Shown here one piece after another: positions 44,909-53,061 of a DNA stretch of 64,000 bases; position 1 is the first letter of the stretch; the number at the start of each line of letters is the position of its first letter. This DNA comes from Sphingobium lactosutens (lineage in GTDB: Bacteria; Pseudomonadota; Alphaproteobacteria; Sphingomonadales; Sphingomonadaceae): positions 1 through 64,000 of the forward strand of contig NZ_QJQX01000073.1 in NCBI RefSeq assembly GCF_013393185.1. The letters run 5' to 3'. The translations under genes were made by a program, and so were the position numbers. The notes beneath the pieces are model-generated. The model was not told the origin of the DNA and ran no database searches. It saw nothing but the letters and a program-made list of their open reading frames with translations.

Positions 44909-44926
44909 ATTGCACGATCGTGCAAT
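44909..44926. promoter_or_regulatory. Perfect 18-base palindrome upstream of the S9 peptidase
   Basis: ATTGCACGATCGTGCAAT is a perfect palindrome 48-65 bases before the start codon. TTGCAC-like half-sites and the 10-base palindrome ATTGCGCAAT (near 48060) also occur upstream of the neighbouring TBDR, so a common regulator is possible. Confidence 0.65.
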
Positions 44927-44956
44927 GCCTTGACGGATCGGGCGACCGAAACGCAA

Positions 44957-45065
44957 CCAGGCCCGCACCGCGACGGTACGGGCCTGGCAAGGCCGGCGAC
45001 CGGCTCAAAGCCGATGCAAGGAATGCCGGTTCGATCCGGCCGGGCGTGTCGGCGCCCGGCGGATC
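44957..45065 (-). terminator. Two terminator-like hairpins after the TBDR gene
   Basis: The TBDR stop is followed on the minus strand by GATCCG-CCGGGCG stems with one bulged base (45033-45065, six-base loop). After that comes CCAGGCCCG/CGGGCCTGG (44957-44987, 13-base loop). They separate the TBDR transcript from the S9 peptidase promoter. Confidence 0.65.
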
Positions 45066-45069
45066 ATCG

Positions 45070-47871
45070 TCAGAACTTCACCGACGCATTCACGAAGAAG
45101 GCGCGGCCATAGGCGTCATAGGTCGATGGATAGGTGTTCGCCTGATCCTGATTGTCGCCCATGATCGGCGGCTTCTTGTTGAAGACATTGTTCATGCCGA
45201 TCGACCAGCTGAAGCGTTCCGTCGCCTGCACCTGCAACGCCAGGTCGAATAGATTGTAGGATTTGATCTTCTCGACCGTGTAGGTCGTGGTGTCGTCATC
45301 GTCCCGGACGCTCGACAGGTAGCGATGGGTCACGCCCAGCGTGATCGGCCCGCTGGTCCAGGTGATACGGTTGTTGAGCCGCAGCTTGGAATAGGGGTTG
45401 CCGCAATTGATGCCGAACTTGCCCGCGCAATTCTGGTTCAGCTCCGCGATCGCCGCCACCGGATTGAGGTCGTAGCGGATCAGGCGGGTGCCCGCGACGC
45501 GGAAGGCGAGCTTGCCGGTCTTGGCGCCGAACAGGCCGAAGTTAAGCGGCACGCTGTAGTTCAGTTCGAAATCGACGCCGGAGGTCTTGAGGCCGCCAGT
45601 GTTCGACTGGAGGTTCACCGCCCCCTCGATCTCGCTGCTGGTCGCATTGCGCGGCAGGAGCGAGCAGTAACTGCTGTCATATGGCGTCCAGCCATTCGCC
45701 TCGTCACCATAGCAGGCGCGGATGATATTCGCCGTACCGGCAGTGGAAATATAATTGTCGATCTTGATGTTGTAATAATCGACGGTCAGCGACAGGCGCG
45801 GCGCGAAGCTGGGTTGCAGGACGACGCCCAGGCCCCAGGTATTCGACGTTTCTTCGCGCAGGTCGGGATTGCCGCCAGTCACGGAGTCGATCTGCGAGCT
45901 GCCGCCGTAAAAATCGGTGCCGAGCGCGCTGGACGACACGCCACTGGCCAGACAGCTGGCCGACAGGGTGGCGCTGGTCGTGGCGGCAGAGGTCGCGCAG
46001 GGATCGGTCGCGGTCGGGAAGTCCTGCGACTGGCCGGAATAGAGTTCATAGACCGATGGCGCACGCACGGCCCGGCTATATTGGCCGCGGAAGGTGATGT
46101 CCTTGATCGGCGCATAGATGAGGCCCGCCGAAAAGGTGCTGACATTCTTCGCCGCAGTCGAATAGTGCGAGAAGCGATAGGCGCCGTTGAAGTCGAGCTT
46201 GTGGACCAGCGGCAGGTCGGCGAGCAGCGGCACGCTGATTTCCGTGAACAGCTCCTTCACATTATAGCTGCCACCCAGCCCCTGACCGGCGTTGAAGCCG
46301 ACCACGTCGCCCGAGGACAGCGCTTCGTCGGGATTGTAGCTGCCCTTTTCGGACCGATATTCCGCGCCGATGGCGATCCCGGCCGGGCCGGCGCCCAGAT
46401 CGAACAGATTGCCGTTGGTGATCGCTGCGTTCGCCACCTGCTCGGTGATGATGCTGACGTTGCGGGTGGTGATCGAAATGAAGTCGGCGGCCTCGTCGCT
46501 GATATTTCCCGCACCGAAGATATTCAGCGGGACGCAGCCATTGCTGGTATCGGAACAGACGAGATTGCCGTCCGCATCATAGGTCGTCCGCAGCGCCTGC
46601 TCGACCCGGCTGCGCGAGACATTGCCATATTGGGTTTCGACCTGCTTGGTCCGCGAATAGCTGTAATAGGCGTCGTAATTCCAGTCGCCGCTGATATTGC
46701 CCTTGGCGCCGATCAGCGCGCGGTACGCCGTATTGTCGACATTGGAGATGCGGTCGCCCACCTCGGTCAGGCGGCGATAGATGTTGGCGGAGGTATAGCC
46801 GTCGCCATCCGTGTCGCCCGCCGCCAGCAGCGCCTGCGATTCCGCCGAGAGGAAGGAGGAATCCGTGTCCAGATCGACCGTGCCGGTGAAGGGCGTGGGC
46901 GCCAGCTTGTTGCGGACCTTATTCTTGATGAACTGGCCCTCGCCATAGAGGGTCAGGTGATCGCTGACGTCGAAATGCGCCTGGCCGCTCAGCAGAATGC
47001 GTTCCTGGGGCACCTGCAGATAGTTGGAGGGGGCATAATTATAGGCGTCGGTCGCCGCGCTATAGGCCGAATAGCTGCCGTCCTGGCCGAACTTATACTG
47101 GCTGTTGTTCAGCGCCATGCGCGTGCCGGGGATCGTCCCCGATCCGCCTGCGACCAGATTGCCGTCGCCATCATCGGTATAGGTTTGTTTGGTGTAGCTG
47201 CGCGCGCTCTGGTCCACGCCCTGGCGCTTGATATAGTCGGCATAGAGGGTGATGTTGCCGCGCTCGTCGGCGAAATTCTGACCCAGCAGGATGTTGCTGT
47301 TGAAGGTGCCGCCATCGCCTTCTTCATTCAGGCGATAGTTGGCGTTCGCTTCCACCCCAGAGAAATTCTTCTTCATCACGAAGTTGATGACGCCGGCGAT
47401 CGCGTCCGACCCATAAACGGCGGAGCGGCCGCCCGACACCACCTCGACATGGTCGATCAGGCCGGCGGGGACGGTGTTGAGGTCGACCACCTGATTGGAG
47501 TCATAGGACACATAGCGATGGCCGTCGACCAGCACCAGCGTGCGCTGGGCGCCCAGGCCGCGCAGGTCGGCAGTCGACACGCCACCGCCCGGATTGTTCG
47601 ACGCAGCGGTCGTGCTGGGGATCAGCTGCGGCAGATCGTTGATGATCGCCTCGACATTCGCCTTGCCGCTGAGCTTCAGCTCCTGCGCGCTGACGATCGA
47701 AATGGGTGACGCCTGTTGCAGGTCCGGTCGGGCAATGCGCGATCCGGTGACGACGATCGTGTCCTCACCGGCGGCCGCGGTGTCTTCGCTGGCCTGAGCA
47801 AAGGCCGGCGTCGTCAGGCCGAGCAGGATCGTCGACGCCAGGAGGCGCCGGCTGAATTGAGCCGATATCAT
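45070..47871 (-). CDS. TonB-dependent receptor, probable peptide uptake
   Basis: This 933-residue receptor has a signal peptide ending at PAFAQA and the TonB box DTIVVTG. The plug contains SRIARPDLQQASPISIVSA, VEAIINDLPQ, ADLRGLGAQRTLVLVDGHR and SGGRSAVYGSDAIAGVINFV, typical of a sphingomonad and Shewanella-like TBDR group often found next to peptidases. The barrel ends FVNASVKF. It lies upstream of an S9 peptidase on the same strand, but terminators and a palindrome separate the two. Ligand assignment to peptides is context inference. Confidence 0.9.
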   Translation of the reverse strand: MISAQFSRRLLASTILLGLTTPAFAQASEDTAAAGEDTIVVTGSRIARPDLQQASPISIVSAQELKLSGKANVEAIINDLPQLIPSTTAASNNPGGGVSTADLRGLGAQRTLVLVDGHRYVSYDSNQVVDLNTVPAGLIDHVEVVSGGRSAVYGSDAIAGVINFVMKKNFSGVEANANYRLNEEGDGGTFNSNILLGQNFADERGNITLYADYIKRQGVDQSARSYTKQTYTDDGDGNLVAGGSGTIPGTRMALNNSQYKFGQDGSYSAYSAATDAYNYAPSNYLQVPQERILLSGQAHFDVSDHLTLYGEGQFIKNKVRNKLAPTPFTGTVDLDTDSSFLSAESQALLAAGDTDGDGYTSANIYRRLTEVGDRISNVDNTAYRALIGAKGNISGDWNYDAYYSYSRTKQVETQYGNVSRSRVEQALRTTYDADGNLVCSDTSNGCVPLNIFGAGNISDEAADFISITTRNVSIITEQVANAAITNGNLFDLGAGPAGIAIGAEYRSEKGSYNPDEALSSGDVVGFNAGQGLGGSYNVKELFTEISVPLLADLPLVHKLDFNGAYRFSHYSTAAKNVSTFSAGLIYAPIKDITFRGQYSRAVRAPSVYELYSGQSQDFPTATDPCATSAATTSATLSASCLASGVSSSALGTDFYGGSSQIDSVTGGNPDLREETSNTWGLGVVLQPSFAPRLSLTVDYYNIKIDNYISTAGTANIIRACYGDEANGWTPYDSSYCSLLPRNATSSEIEGAVNLQSNTGGLKTSGVDFELNYSVPLNFGLFGAKTGKLAFRVAGTRLIRYDLNPVAAIAELNQNCAGKFGINCGNPYSKLRLNNRITWTSGPITLGVTHRYLSSVRDDDDTTTYTVEKIKSYNLFDLALQVQATERFSWSIGMNNVFNKKPPIMGDNQDQANTYPSTYDAYGRAFFVNASVKF

Positions 47872-48189
47872 GATATGCTCCCTTCGATTTCGCTATGTGC
47901 GACCCGTGCAGTTCTCTGATCGGCTGCATCGAGCTGGTGCTCCGATTTGCCGAGGGAGCAGGCAAATCGTCAATGTTGCACATCTGTTAAATGACAGGTT
48001 TTTCGCGCGTGTGACTTTTAAAATACAGTTATTTCAAGATGTTGCATATCTTGTCGTAATATTGCGCAATGGCGGAAATGTTTCGCCACATCGCCGGTCC
48101 CAAACCGGTGAGGCGCGCGCACCGCCGCGCGCCGCGCGCGCAGGATTCGGTCTGGCGCGGGCGGTGCGATGATGATCGGGTTCGCGCCC
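47872..48189. other. Intergenic: TBDR promoter and end of the oligogalacturonate lyase transcript
   Basis: No gene is seen here. The TBDR-proximal half has TTGCAC/TTGCAT half-sites and ATTGCGCAAT. The half next to the lyase stop contains GGCGCGCGC...GCGCGCC-type inverted GC repeats (around 48112-48140) that may end the lyase transcript. Confidence 0.4.
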
Positions 48190-49521
48190 TTATGGCTGTG
48201 CGGGTCCGCTGCGCGCGACACGAACGGCATAAACCTGGTTGCTGCCGTCCATGTTGGAACGGAAGATCATCCACTTCCCGTCCGGCGTGAAGGTGATGTT
48301 CGGTTCCAGCCGATAGTCATGGCGGCGCATGTCGACGATCTTCTCCGTCTCCAGCGTGCCCGGCGCGATCAGATCGGCGGCGTTGTCGGCATGGATGCCG
48401 GCCACGTCCGGGATCGCCCTGGGCGTGAAGAGGTAGAGATATTTGCCGTCGGGCGCATGGGCGACCATCTCGCTGTCGCCGCCATCGCCGGAAAAGCGCT
48501 TCAGGTCGGGCGTCTGGTTATAGTGGACCGACCACATGTTGCGATCGACATGATACCATTGACGCTTGCCCGTCGCGATCTCGTAACCCGCCAGCCAGAA
48601 CACCTCGCCACGCGGCGTCTGGAGATCATACCAGATCCACTTGCCGTCGGGCGAGAAGAACTCGTGCCCGGCAATTTCCATGTTCATCGTGCGCTTGTGG
48701 ACCTGCTGCTGGCCGCTGCCGTCGGTACGAATGGTCCAGATGCGGTCGACCTTATGCCATGGTCCTTCATGGCAATATAGGATGAGGCCAGGATCGGTGG
48801 GCGAGAACTGGACATGGTTGAGCCAGTCGGTGGAGGCGACCACCACCTTGCGTTCACCGGTGCGGATGTTGATGGTGAAAATCTCCATCGGGATCTTCGC
48901 TTCCAGACGTTCATTAAGGCGCACTTCCTTCGCCTCGGCAAAGCTCAGCGGCTTGCCGTCAGGCCCGTTGGCGGCATAATTGGCTTGGCCGAACTGCTGC
49001 TTGATTTCCGGCGCCTTGCCCTTGGCCGTGCCATCGGGCTGGAGCGGCTTGTCGCTCGCCGCCCATTGGCCGAGCAGCAGCGTCTCGTCGGCATTGATCG
49101 ACCCGATCGATCCCTTGGCCACGGCCGCGATCTTGCGGACCTTGCCGCTGTCGATGTCGGCGGCGAAGATGGTGGTCGCCCCCGCCCCTTCGTTGCGGCC
49201 ATGGCTGGCATAATAGACGCTGCGCGTCTTGCGGCCGGTGAAGAGGAGTTGCAGGTCGGCCCCCTTGACCAGCGGCTTGATGCTCCAGTCCGCCAGGGTC
49301 ACGACGCTGATCCCGTCCGGCGTTGAGATGACCATCTTGTCGCCTTGCGGCGTATAGCTGTTCTGGTGGAAATAGAGGCTGGCCGCGCCGCCCGGCTGGT
49401 CGGTGATCTGGACGATCTCATGCCCGGTCAGCGCGTCGGTCCATTGCTTCACCGGCTTGGCCGATAGGCCGCTGCCCCAGACCAGCGCCAGCAAAGCCAG
49501 CGCCGAAATGCCGCTCTTCAT
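48190..49521 (-). CDS. ogl: Oligogalacturonate lyase (PL22) with a signal peptide
   Basis: This 443-residue beta-propeller lyase splits unsaturated digalacturonate and short oligomers to monomers. ATG 49521 is chosen because AAGGATGAG precedes it; an in-frame ATG nine bases upstream has the purine run directly against it. A Sec leader (ISALALLALVWGSGLSA) is present, so this copy should be periplasmic, unlike the classical cytoplasmic enterobacterial enzyme. HEIVQITDQPGGAASLYFHQ, HVQFSPTDPGLILYCHEGPW, HEFFSPDGKWIWYD and HYNQTPDLKRFSGDGGD carry the metal and active-site histidines and glutamine. It is last in a TBDR-DUF6250-PL26-PL22 run. Confidence 0.9.
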   Translation of the reverse strand: MKSGISALALLALVWGSGLSAKPVKQWTDALTGHEIVQITDQPGGAASLYFHQNSYTPQGDKMVISTPDGISVVTLADWSIKPLVKGADLQLLFTGRKTRSVYYASHGRNEGAGATTIFAADIDSGKVRKIAAVAKGSIGSINADETLLLGQWAASDKPLQPDGTAKGKAPEIKQQFGQANYAANGPDGKPLSFAEAKEVRLNERLEAKIPMEIFTINIRTGERKVVVASTDWLNHVQFSPTDPGLILYCHEGPWHKVDRIWTIRTDGSGQQQVHKRTMNMEIAGHEFFSPDGKWIWYDLQTPRGEVFWLAGYEIATGKRQWYHVDRNMWSVHYNQTPDLKRFSGDGGDSEMVAHAPDGKYLYLFTPRAIPDVAGIHADNAADLIAPGTLETEKIVDMRRHDYRLEPNITFTPDGKWMIFRSNMDGSNQVYAVRVARSGPAQP

Positions 49522-49538
49522 GTCTCTCATCCTTCTCT

Positions 49539-52241
49539 TCAGCCCTGCACCGGCAGCGCATCGGGGATGAGCGCCAGATTCTCGATCGCGGCAAGACCCC
49601 ATTGGGCCGCCGCATTGGTGGATACGTCCGGCCATTCGACCGTCGGCGCGATGACCTTCGCCCCCGTCAAGGTGACACGCGGATCGCCCTTCGACAGACC
49701 CTGCCCTGCCTCGCCGGACAGAAACTCTTCCCACGCCCGGCGCGCCATGGCGGCGTCCCCCGTCTCGCGGGCAAGATAGGCGGTCAGGCGCGAATGCCCC
49801 TCCTTCAGGTTGCGACTCTTGTAAGGCTCATGGAATTCCGCCTCCCACTCCGCCTTGGGCGCGTTGAACCAGCGGCAATAATCCAGCCAGGCCTTGCGAT
49901 AATGGGGCACGTCCAGCAATTGGAGCAGCTCCGCATTGACCTCCAGCGCACCGAACACGGCATTGAGGTGCGAGAGGCTGATCTTGTCCCCTTCCCCCAT
50001 GAAGCGTCCGGTCGCCAGATCATAAGGCGCGCTGCCCGCCAGCCAGCCACGCTTCAAACGGCCGATACTGTCCATGCCGGCCATCAGCCGATCGCGCCAC
50101 TTCCGCTCGCCCGTCCGCTCCCATTCGGTGAGCCAGGCCGAAGCGACCGAACACCACATCGTGCCAAAGCTGAGGTCGATCACGCCTTCGGGCAGCGGGT
50201 TACGCTCTGCGCCCGGCACTTTGCGGCCGATTTCGACGTGGCGGAGCGCCTGGTCGGAATCGAGCAGGTCGCGCATCAGGTCGCCGACCCGCTCGTCCGC
50301 GGTCAGATAATAGAAGATACGGCGATAGATGGCGTTGCTGACGCGCGGCTGCTTGCTGCTGTCGCTCCAGTGCTGGACGCCATGGCGGGTGCCCAGACCC
50401 TTGAAGCGGCCCATATGATAGACGTCGACTTCGCCGCCATGGCGCGTCATCGCCTCGGCAAAGCGGAACAGCTTCGGATCACCGGTACGCAGCACACTCA
50501 GCCACAGCCACAGGTCGGGCGACAATTCGCTATTGTCCCAGGCGTAGCCGCCAATGTCATAGCGCCACTGATGCCGGTCGAAATCATAGGTGTGCATGAC
50601 ATCGCCATGGTTCCAGAAACCATACCAGCGGCGGCGATCCACCTCGCTTTCGTAAAAGGCGGCGAGGTTGCCGATCTGGTCCTCGATCCGCGCCTTCATC
50701 GGAGAGGAGCGATCGGGCAGACCCCAAGGACCGAAGACGCCGGCCATATGGATGCGCTCCGGCGTCGCCATCAGTTGCGGCGGCACGGCATTGGCCTGCG
50801 CCATGGCGGAAAGGCGCTCGGCTTCCGGCGTGGCGGCGCAGGCCCAGAGCGTCAGTTCGCTGGTGCGGGCAACGCCGGTCGCGCTGTCCCAGCCCGGCTC
50901 ATAATCCTCATAGGTAATGGCCAGCCCTTCATTCTGGGCGTCATAGCCTTCCATCCCCAGCACCCCGCGATAGGGGCGCATGTCCATGGGTTTCGCGTCG
51001 GGCGACCAGAGCCACAGGCTGAGCGCTGCCTCATCACCGGCCGCGCCGCGAATGTCGATCTGGGCGGGATGACGCTGCCAGAAATAGCGCCCCGCCATCG
51101 CCACGCCGCCCTGTGGCGAGCCGACATAGCCCAGCCCCAGCGCACGGGTGCCTGCGGTCGAGTCGACCCAGGCATGGCCCGGTTCGGTGCGCTTGGCGAT
51201 GGCGAAACCGTCGGCGGTCAACTGGCTGAGGCTGAAGTCGCTCCAGGTCGGGATGCGGTCCAGCAACGAACGGACACCCGGCGCGATGCTGTCCAGCGCG
51301 ACCGCCTTGCCGGCGATCTGCGCCGCGCGGGCCGCTGCGCCCGGATCGCGGCGCAAGCCGGTCAGCGGGCGAACGGCTTCGGAGAAGAGGCTGCCCTCTG
51401 CGGTGGCGAGACGGACATGACGGTCATGCGGCGCGCCGGCCATGGGGACGGCGGTGCTGAGGCCGATGCTGCTGACGAAATCCTTCGCCGGATCGCCGTC
51501 GAAGATGAAGCTGTGCATGACGCGCAGGTGATCGCCGCCCGCATAGGCATAGAGGCGCAGGGTGAAGGGCAGCATGGTCCGCCCTGCCCCTGCATGCACG
51601 CCTTCCAGCTTCACGACCGCGCGGACCGGTCCCTTCTGCTCGACCGTCACCTTGTCGATCCGCCCGGTGAGGCGGGTGCGCTTGCCGTCCTCAGGGGCAT
51701 CGTCGACGCTCGCGACGAGGGAGAGCGCACCCATCACCTGCCGCTCGCCCGACCATGCGCCTGCGATGACGGCCTGACCCGAACGCGGAATGCGCCAGCG
51801 GGTCGTACCGCTGACGATCTCCACGGCATCGGCGCTTTCGCGCAGCAGCACGGGCGCGGCGGGTGCCTGGGGCTTGCCGGGGACGACGTCCAGACCAGCG
51901 AGCTGCGCCATGCCCGCAGGCAGGGCATGGGCCGACCATTTGAGCGAGCCGTCGGGCCAGGTCGCCAGCGTCCAATGCTGCGACGCCAGCGATGCGCCAT
52001 CCTTCCCGCGCAGGCTGAGCGGCGCACTGGCCCGCACCGCACCGCGCGGCCATGGCACGCCGAAGGTCTGGCCAAGGCTGAGCGCCGGCGCTTCGCCGTC
52101 GATCCAGCGCACCGGCGTTTGCGGCACGCCGCGCGTCGATCGCGTGGCTGCGAGTGCCTCGGGCGGTAGCATCGCAGCCGCCCCACCCAGCAGACCCAGA
52201 CTCAACATATCGCGCCGCTTGACCGTCAGATGTCCGTTCAT
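49539..52241 (-). CDS. Exo-rhamnogalacturonan lyase-like protein (PL26/PcRGLX type), Tat-exported
   Basis: This 900-residue protein starts at ATG 52241 after AAGGAGGGG. KRRDMLSLGLLGG (residues 8-20) is a Tat leader. FGVPWPRGAV and ATWPDGSLKWSAHAL open the N-terminal beta domain found in PcRGLX-like rhamnogalacturonan exolyases. A central domain (RLYAYAGGDHLRVMHSFIFDG) and a large alpha-helical (alpha/alpha) C-terminal part from about residue 480 (GFWNHGDVMHTYDFDRHQWRYD in part) follow in family order. It should release disaccharides from rhamnogalacturonan-I in the periplasm. The family call is from remembered motifs. It is 17 bases upstream of ogl. Confidence 0.75.
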   Translation of the reverse strand: MNGHLTVKRRDMLSLGLLGGAAAMLPPEALAATRSTRGVPQTPVRWIDGEAPALSLGQTFGVPWPRGAVRASAPLSLRGKDGASLASQHWTLATWPDGSLKWSAHALPAGMAQLAGLDVVPGKPQAPAAPVLLRESADAVEIVSGTTRWRIPRSGQAVIAGAWSGERQVMGALSLVASVDDAPEDGKRTRLTGRIDKVTVEQKGPVRAVVKLEGVHAGAGRTMLPFTLRLYAYAGGDHLRVMHSFIFDGDPAKDFVSSIGLSTAVPMAGAPHDRHVRLATAEGSLFSEAVRPLTGLRRDPGAAARAAQIAGKAVALDSIAPGVRSLLDRIPTWSDFSLSQLTADGFAIAKRTEPGHAWVDSTAGTRALGLGYVGSPQGGVAMAGRYFWQRHPAQIDIRGAAGDEAALSLWLWSPDAKPMDMRPYRGVLGMEGYDAQNEGLAITYEDYEPGWDSATGVARTSELTLWACAATPEAERLSAMAQANAVPPQLMATPERIHMAGVFGPWGLPDRSSPMKARIEDQIGNLAAFYESEVDRRRWYGFWNHGDVMHTYDFDRHQWRYDIGGYAWDNSELSPDLWLWLSVLRTGDPKLFRFAEAMTRHGGEVDVYHMGRFKGLGTRHGVQHWSDSSKQPRVSNAIYRRIFYYLTADERVGDLMRDLLDSDQALRHVEIGRKVPGAERNPLPEGVIDLSFGTMWCSVASAWLTEWERTGERKWRDRLMAGMDSIGRLKRGWLAGSAPYDLATGRFMGEGDKISLSHLNAVFGALEVNAELLQLLDVPHYRKAWLDYCRWFNAPKAEWEAEFHEPYKSRNLKEGHSRLTAYLARETGDAAMARRAWEEFLSGEAGQGLSKGDPRVTLTGAKVIAPTVEWPDVSTNAAAQWGLAAIENLALIPDALPVQG

Positions 52242-52267
52242 GTCCCCCTCCTTGGCGGGGCCGGTTT

Positions 52268-52305
52268 AGAGCATGTTCCGATTAGATTTGATCGTAACAT
52301 GCTCT
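52268..52305. repeat. Palindrome AGAGCATGTT...AACATGCTCT
   Basis: Perfect ten-base arms (52268-52277 and 52296-52305) surround 18 bases. It belongs to the AGAGCATG-type dispersed palindromes of alphaproteobacteria and directly precedes hairpin element copy B. Together they fill the gap between the DUF6250 and PL26-like genes. Confidence 0.7.
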
Positions 52306-52316
52306 ATTTTCTTTCG

Positions 52317-52366
52317 TTTTCCGTGATTTCCGAGCCGCGAAATGTTTCATTTCACTCGAAATCACT
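52317..52366. repeat. Dispersed hairpin element, copy B
   Basis: This element has the same 22-base left block and 12-base right block as copy A (42646-42696), but the inner stem is GAAATG/CATTTC instead of CAGATG/CATCTG. Its end touches the DUF6250 stop codon (TAA, minus strand 52366-52368), again at a gene 3' end. Confidence 0.75.
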
Positions 52367-53061
52367 TAGGGCCGGCTGATCGAGAAATGGCGTAGCTGGA
52401 TATGGCTCTGCGTCGTGCGCACGCCAAAATGGCCGTGCCGGTAAGGCTCGTCGTCTGTCATGTCGAAAAGGATGGCGCCGTCCCGTTCCACCGCTATGCG
52501 CTGCCGATCGGCGATCAGCCGCAGGTGGAACCAGCGATTAGGCTTGAGCATGTCCGCCTTGCCGGGCCGGTCATGCTGCGGCAGCAAGGGACGGTTCCCC
52601 ACCTCGCCGACATAGCGGCGCATCCGCGTGGTCGTGTTGCGATTGCCGCCGATGCCCACATAATAGGTCCTCAGCAGGTCATAGTCCTGGAACAGGCCGC
52701 TGCGCCGCCTGGCCAGCACCGATCCGTTCGGCGCGGCGGGATCGGTCGCCATCCAGAAGGCGTTGACGTCGCTGACTTCGTCATGCGGCCCGCCGGCGGA
52801 CACGGCCCGGACCTCATAATCGATCGCGACAGGACCGGTCAGTTCGGGCAGGAACCACAATGTCAGCCCGGCCGGCGTATCGATGTCGAGCACACCGCCT
52901 TGTGCGCTCACCTGCGCGTCGCCCGCCGCTTCGATCCGCCATTGACGAAGACCATGGCGGAAATCGTCGCGGTGGAGGATGCGGCCGGGCGCGCGCGCCG
53001 CCACTGGCAGACAAGCCAGCGCGGCGAGCATCGCCCGGCGGTCGAACCCGGTCGGGATCAC
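52366..53061 (-). CDS. Exported DUF6250-like jelly-roll protein of the rhamnogalacturonan operon
   Basis: This 231-residue protein starts at GTG 53061 within the upstream TBDR stop (GTGA overlap). It has a short leader with twin arginines (FDRRAMLAALACLPVAARA). The mature part reads as a concanavalin-like beta-sandwich: HRDDFRHGLRQWRIEA, SDVNAFWMATDPAAPNGS, YYVGIGGNRNTTTRMRRY and GHFGVRTTQSHIQLRHF. These segments match DUF6250 proteins, often found with rhamnogalacturonan-degrading genes. A carbohydrate-binding or lyase-accessory role is likely. Catalysis is neither shown nor excluded. Confidence 0.7.
   Translation of the reverse strand: MIPTGFDRRAMLAALACLPVAARAPGRILHRDDFRHGLRQWRIEAAGDAQVSAQGGVLDIDTPAGLTLWFLPELTGPVAIDYEVRAVSAGGPHDEVSDVNAFWMATDPAAPNGSVLARRRSGLFQDYDLLRTYYVGIGGNRNTTTRMRRYVGEVGNRPLLPQHDRPGKADMLKPNRWFHLRLIADRQRIAVERDGAILFDMTDDEPYRHGHFGVRTTQSHIQLRHFSISRP

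Noticed and set aside
42777..44933. 718-codon open frame opposite the S9 peptidase
   Set aside because: Shadow of a gene with an intact catalytic triad and signal peptide; its translation shows no motif.
45325..47709. 794-codon open frame opposite the TBDR
   Set aside because: Antisense to a complete TBDR with TonB box and terminal barrel strand; low-complexity translation.
49602..52169. 855-codon open frame opposite the PL26-like gene
   Set aside because: Antisense shadow in GC-rich coding sequence without a credible start or domain.
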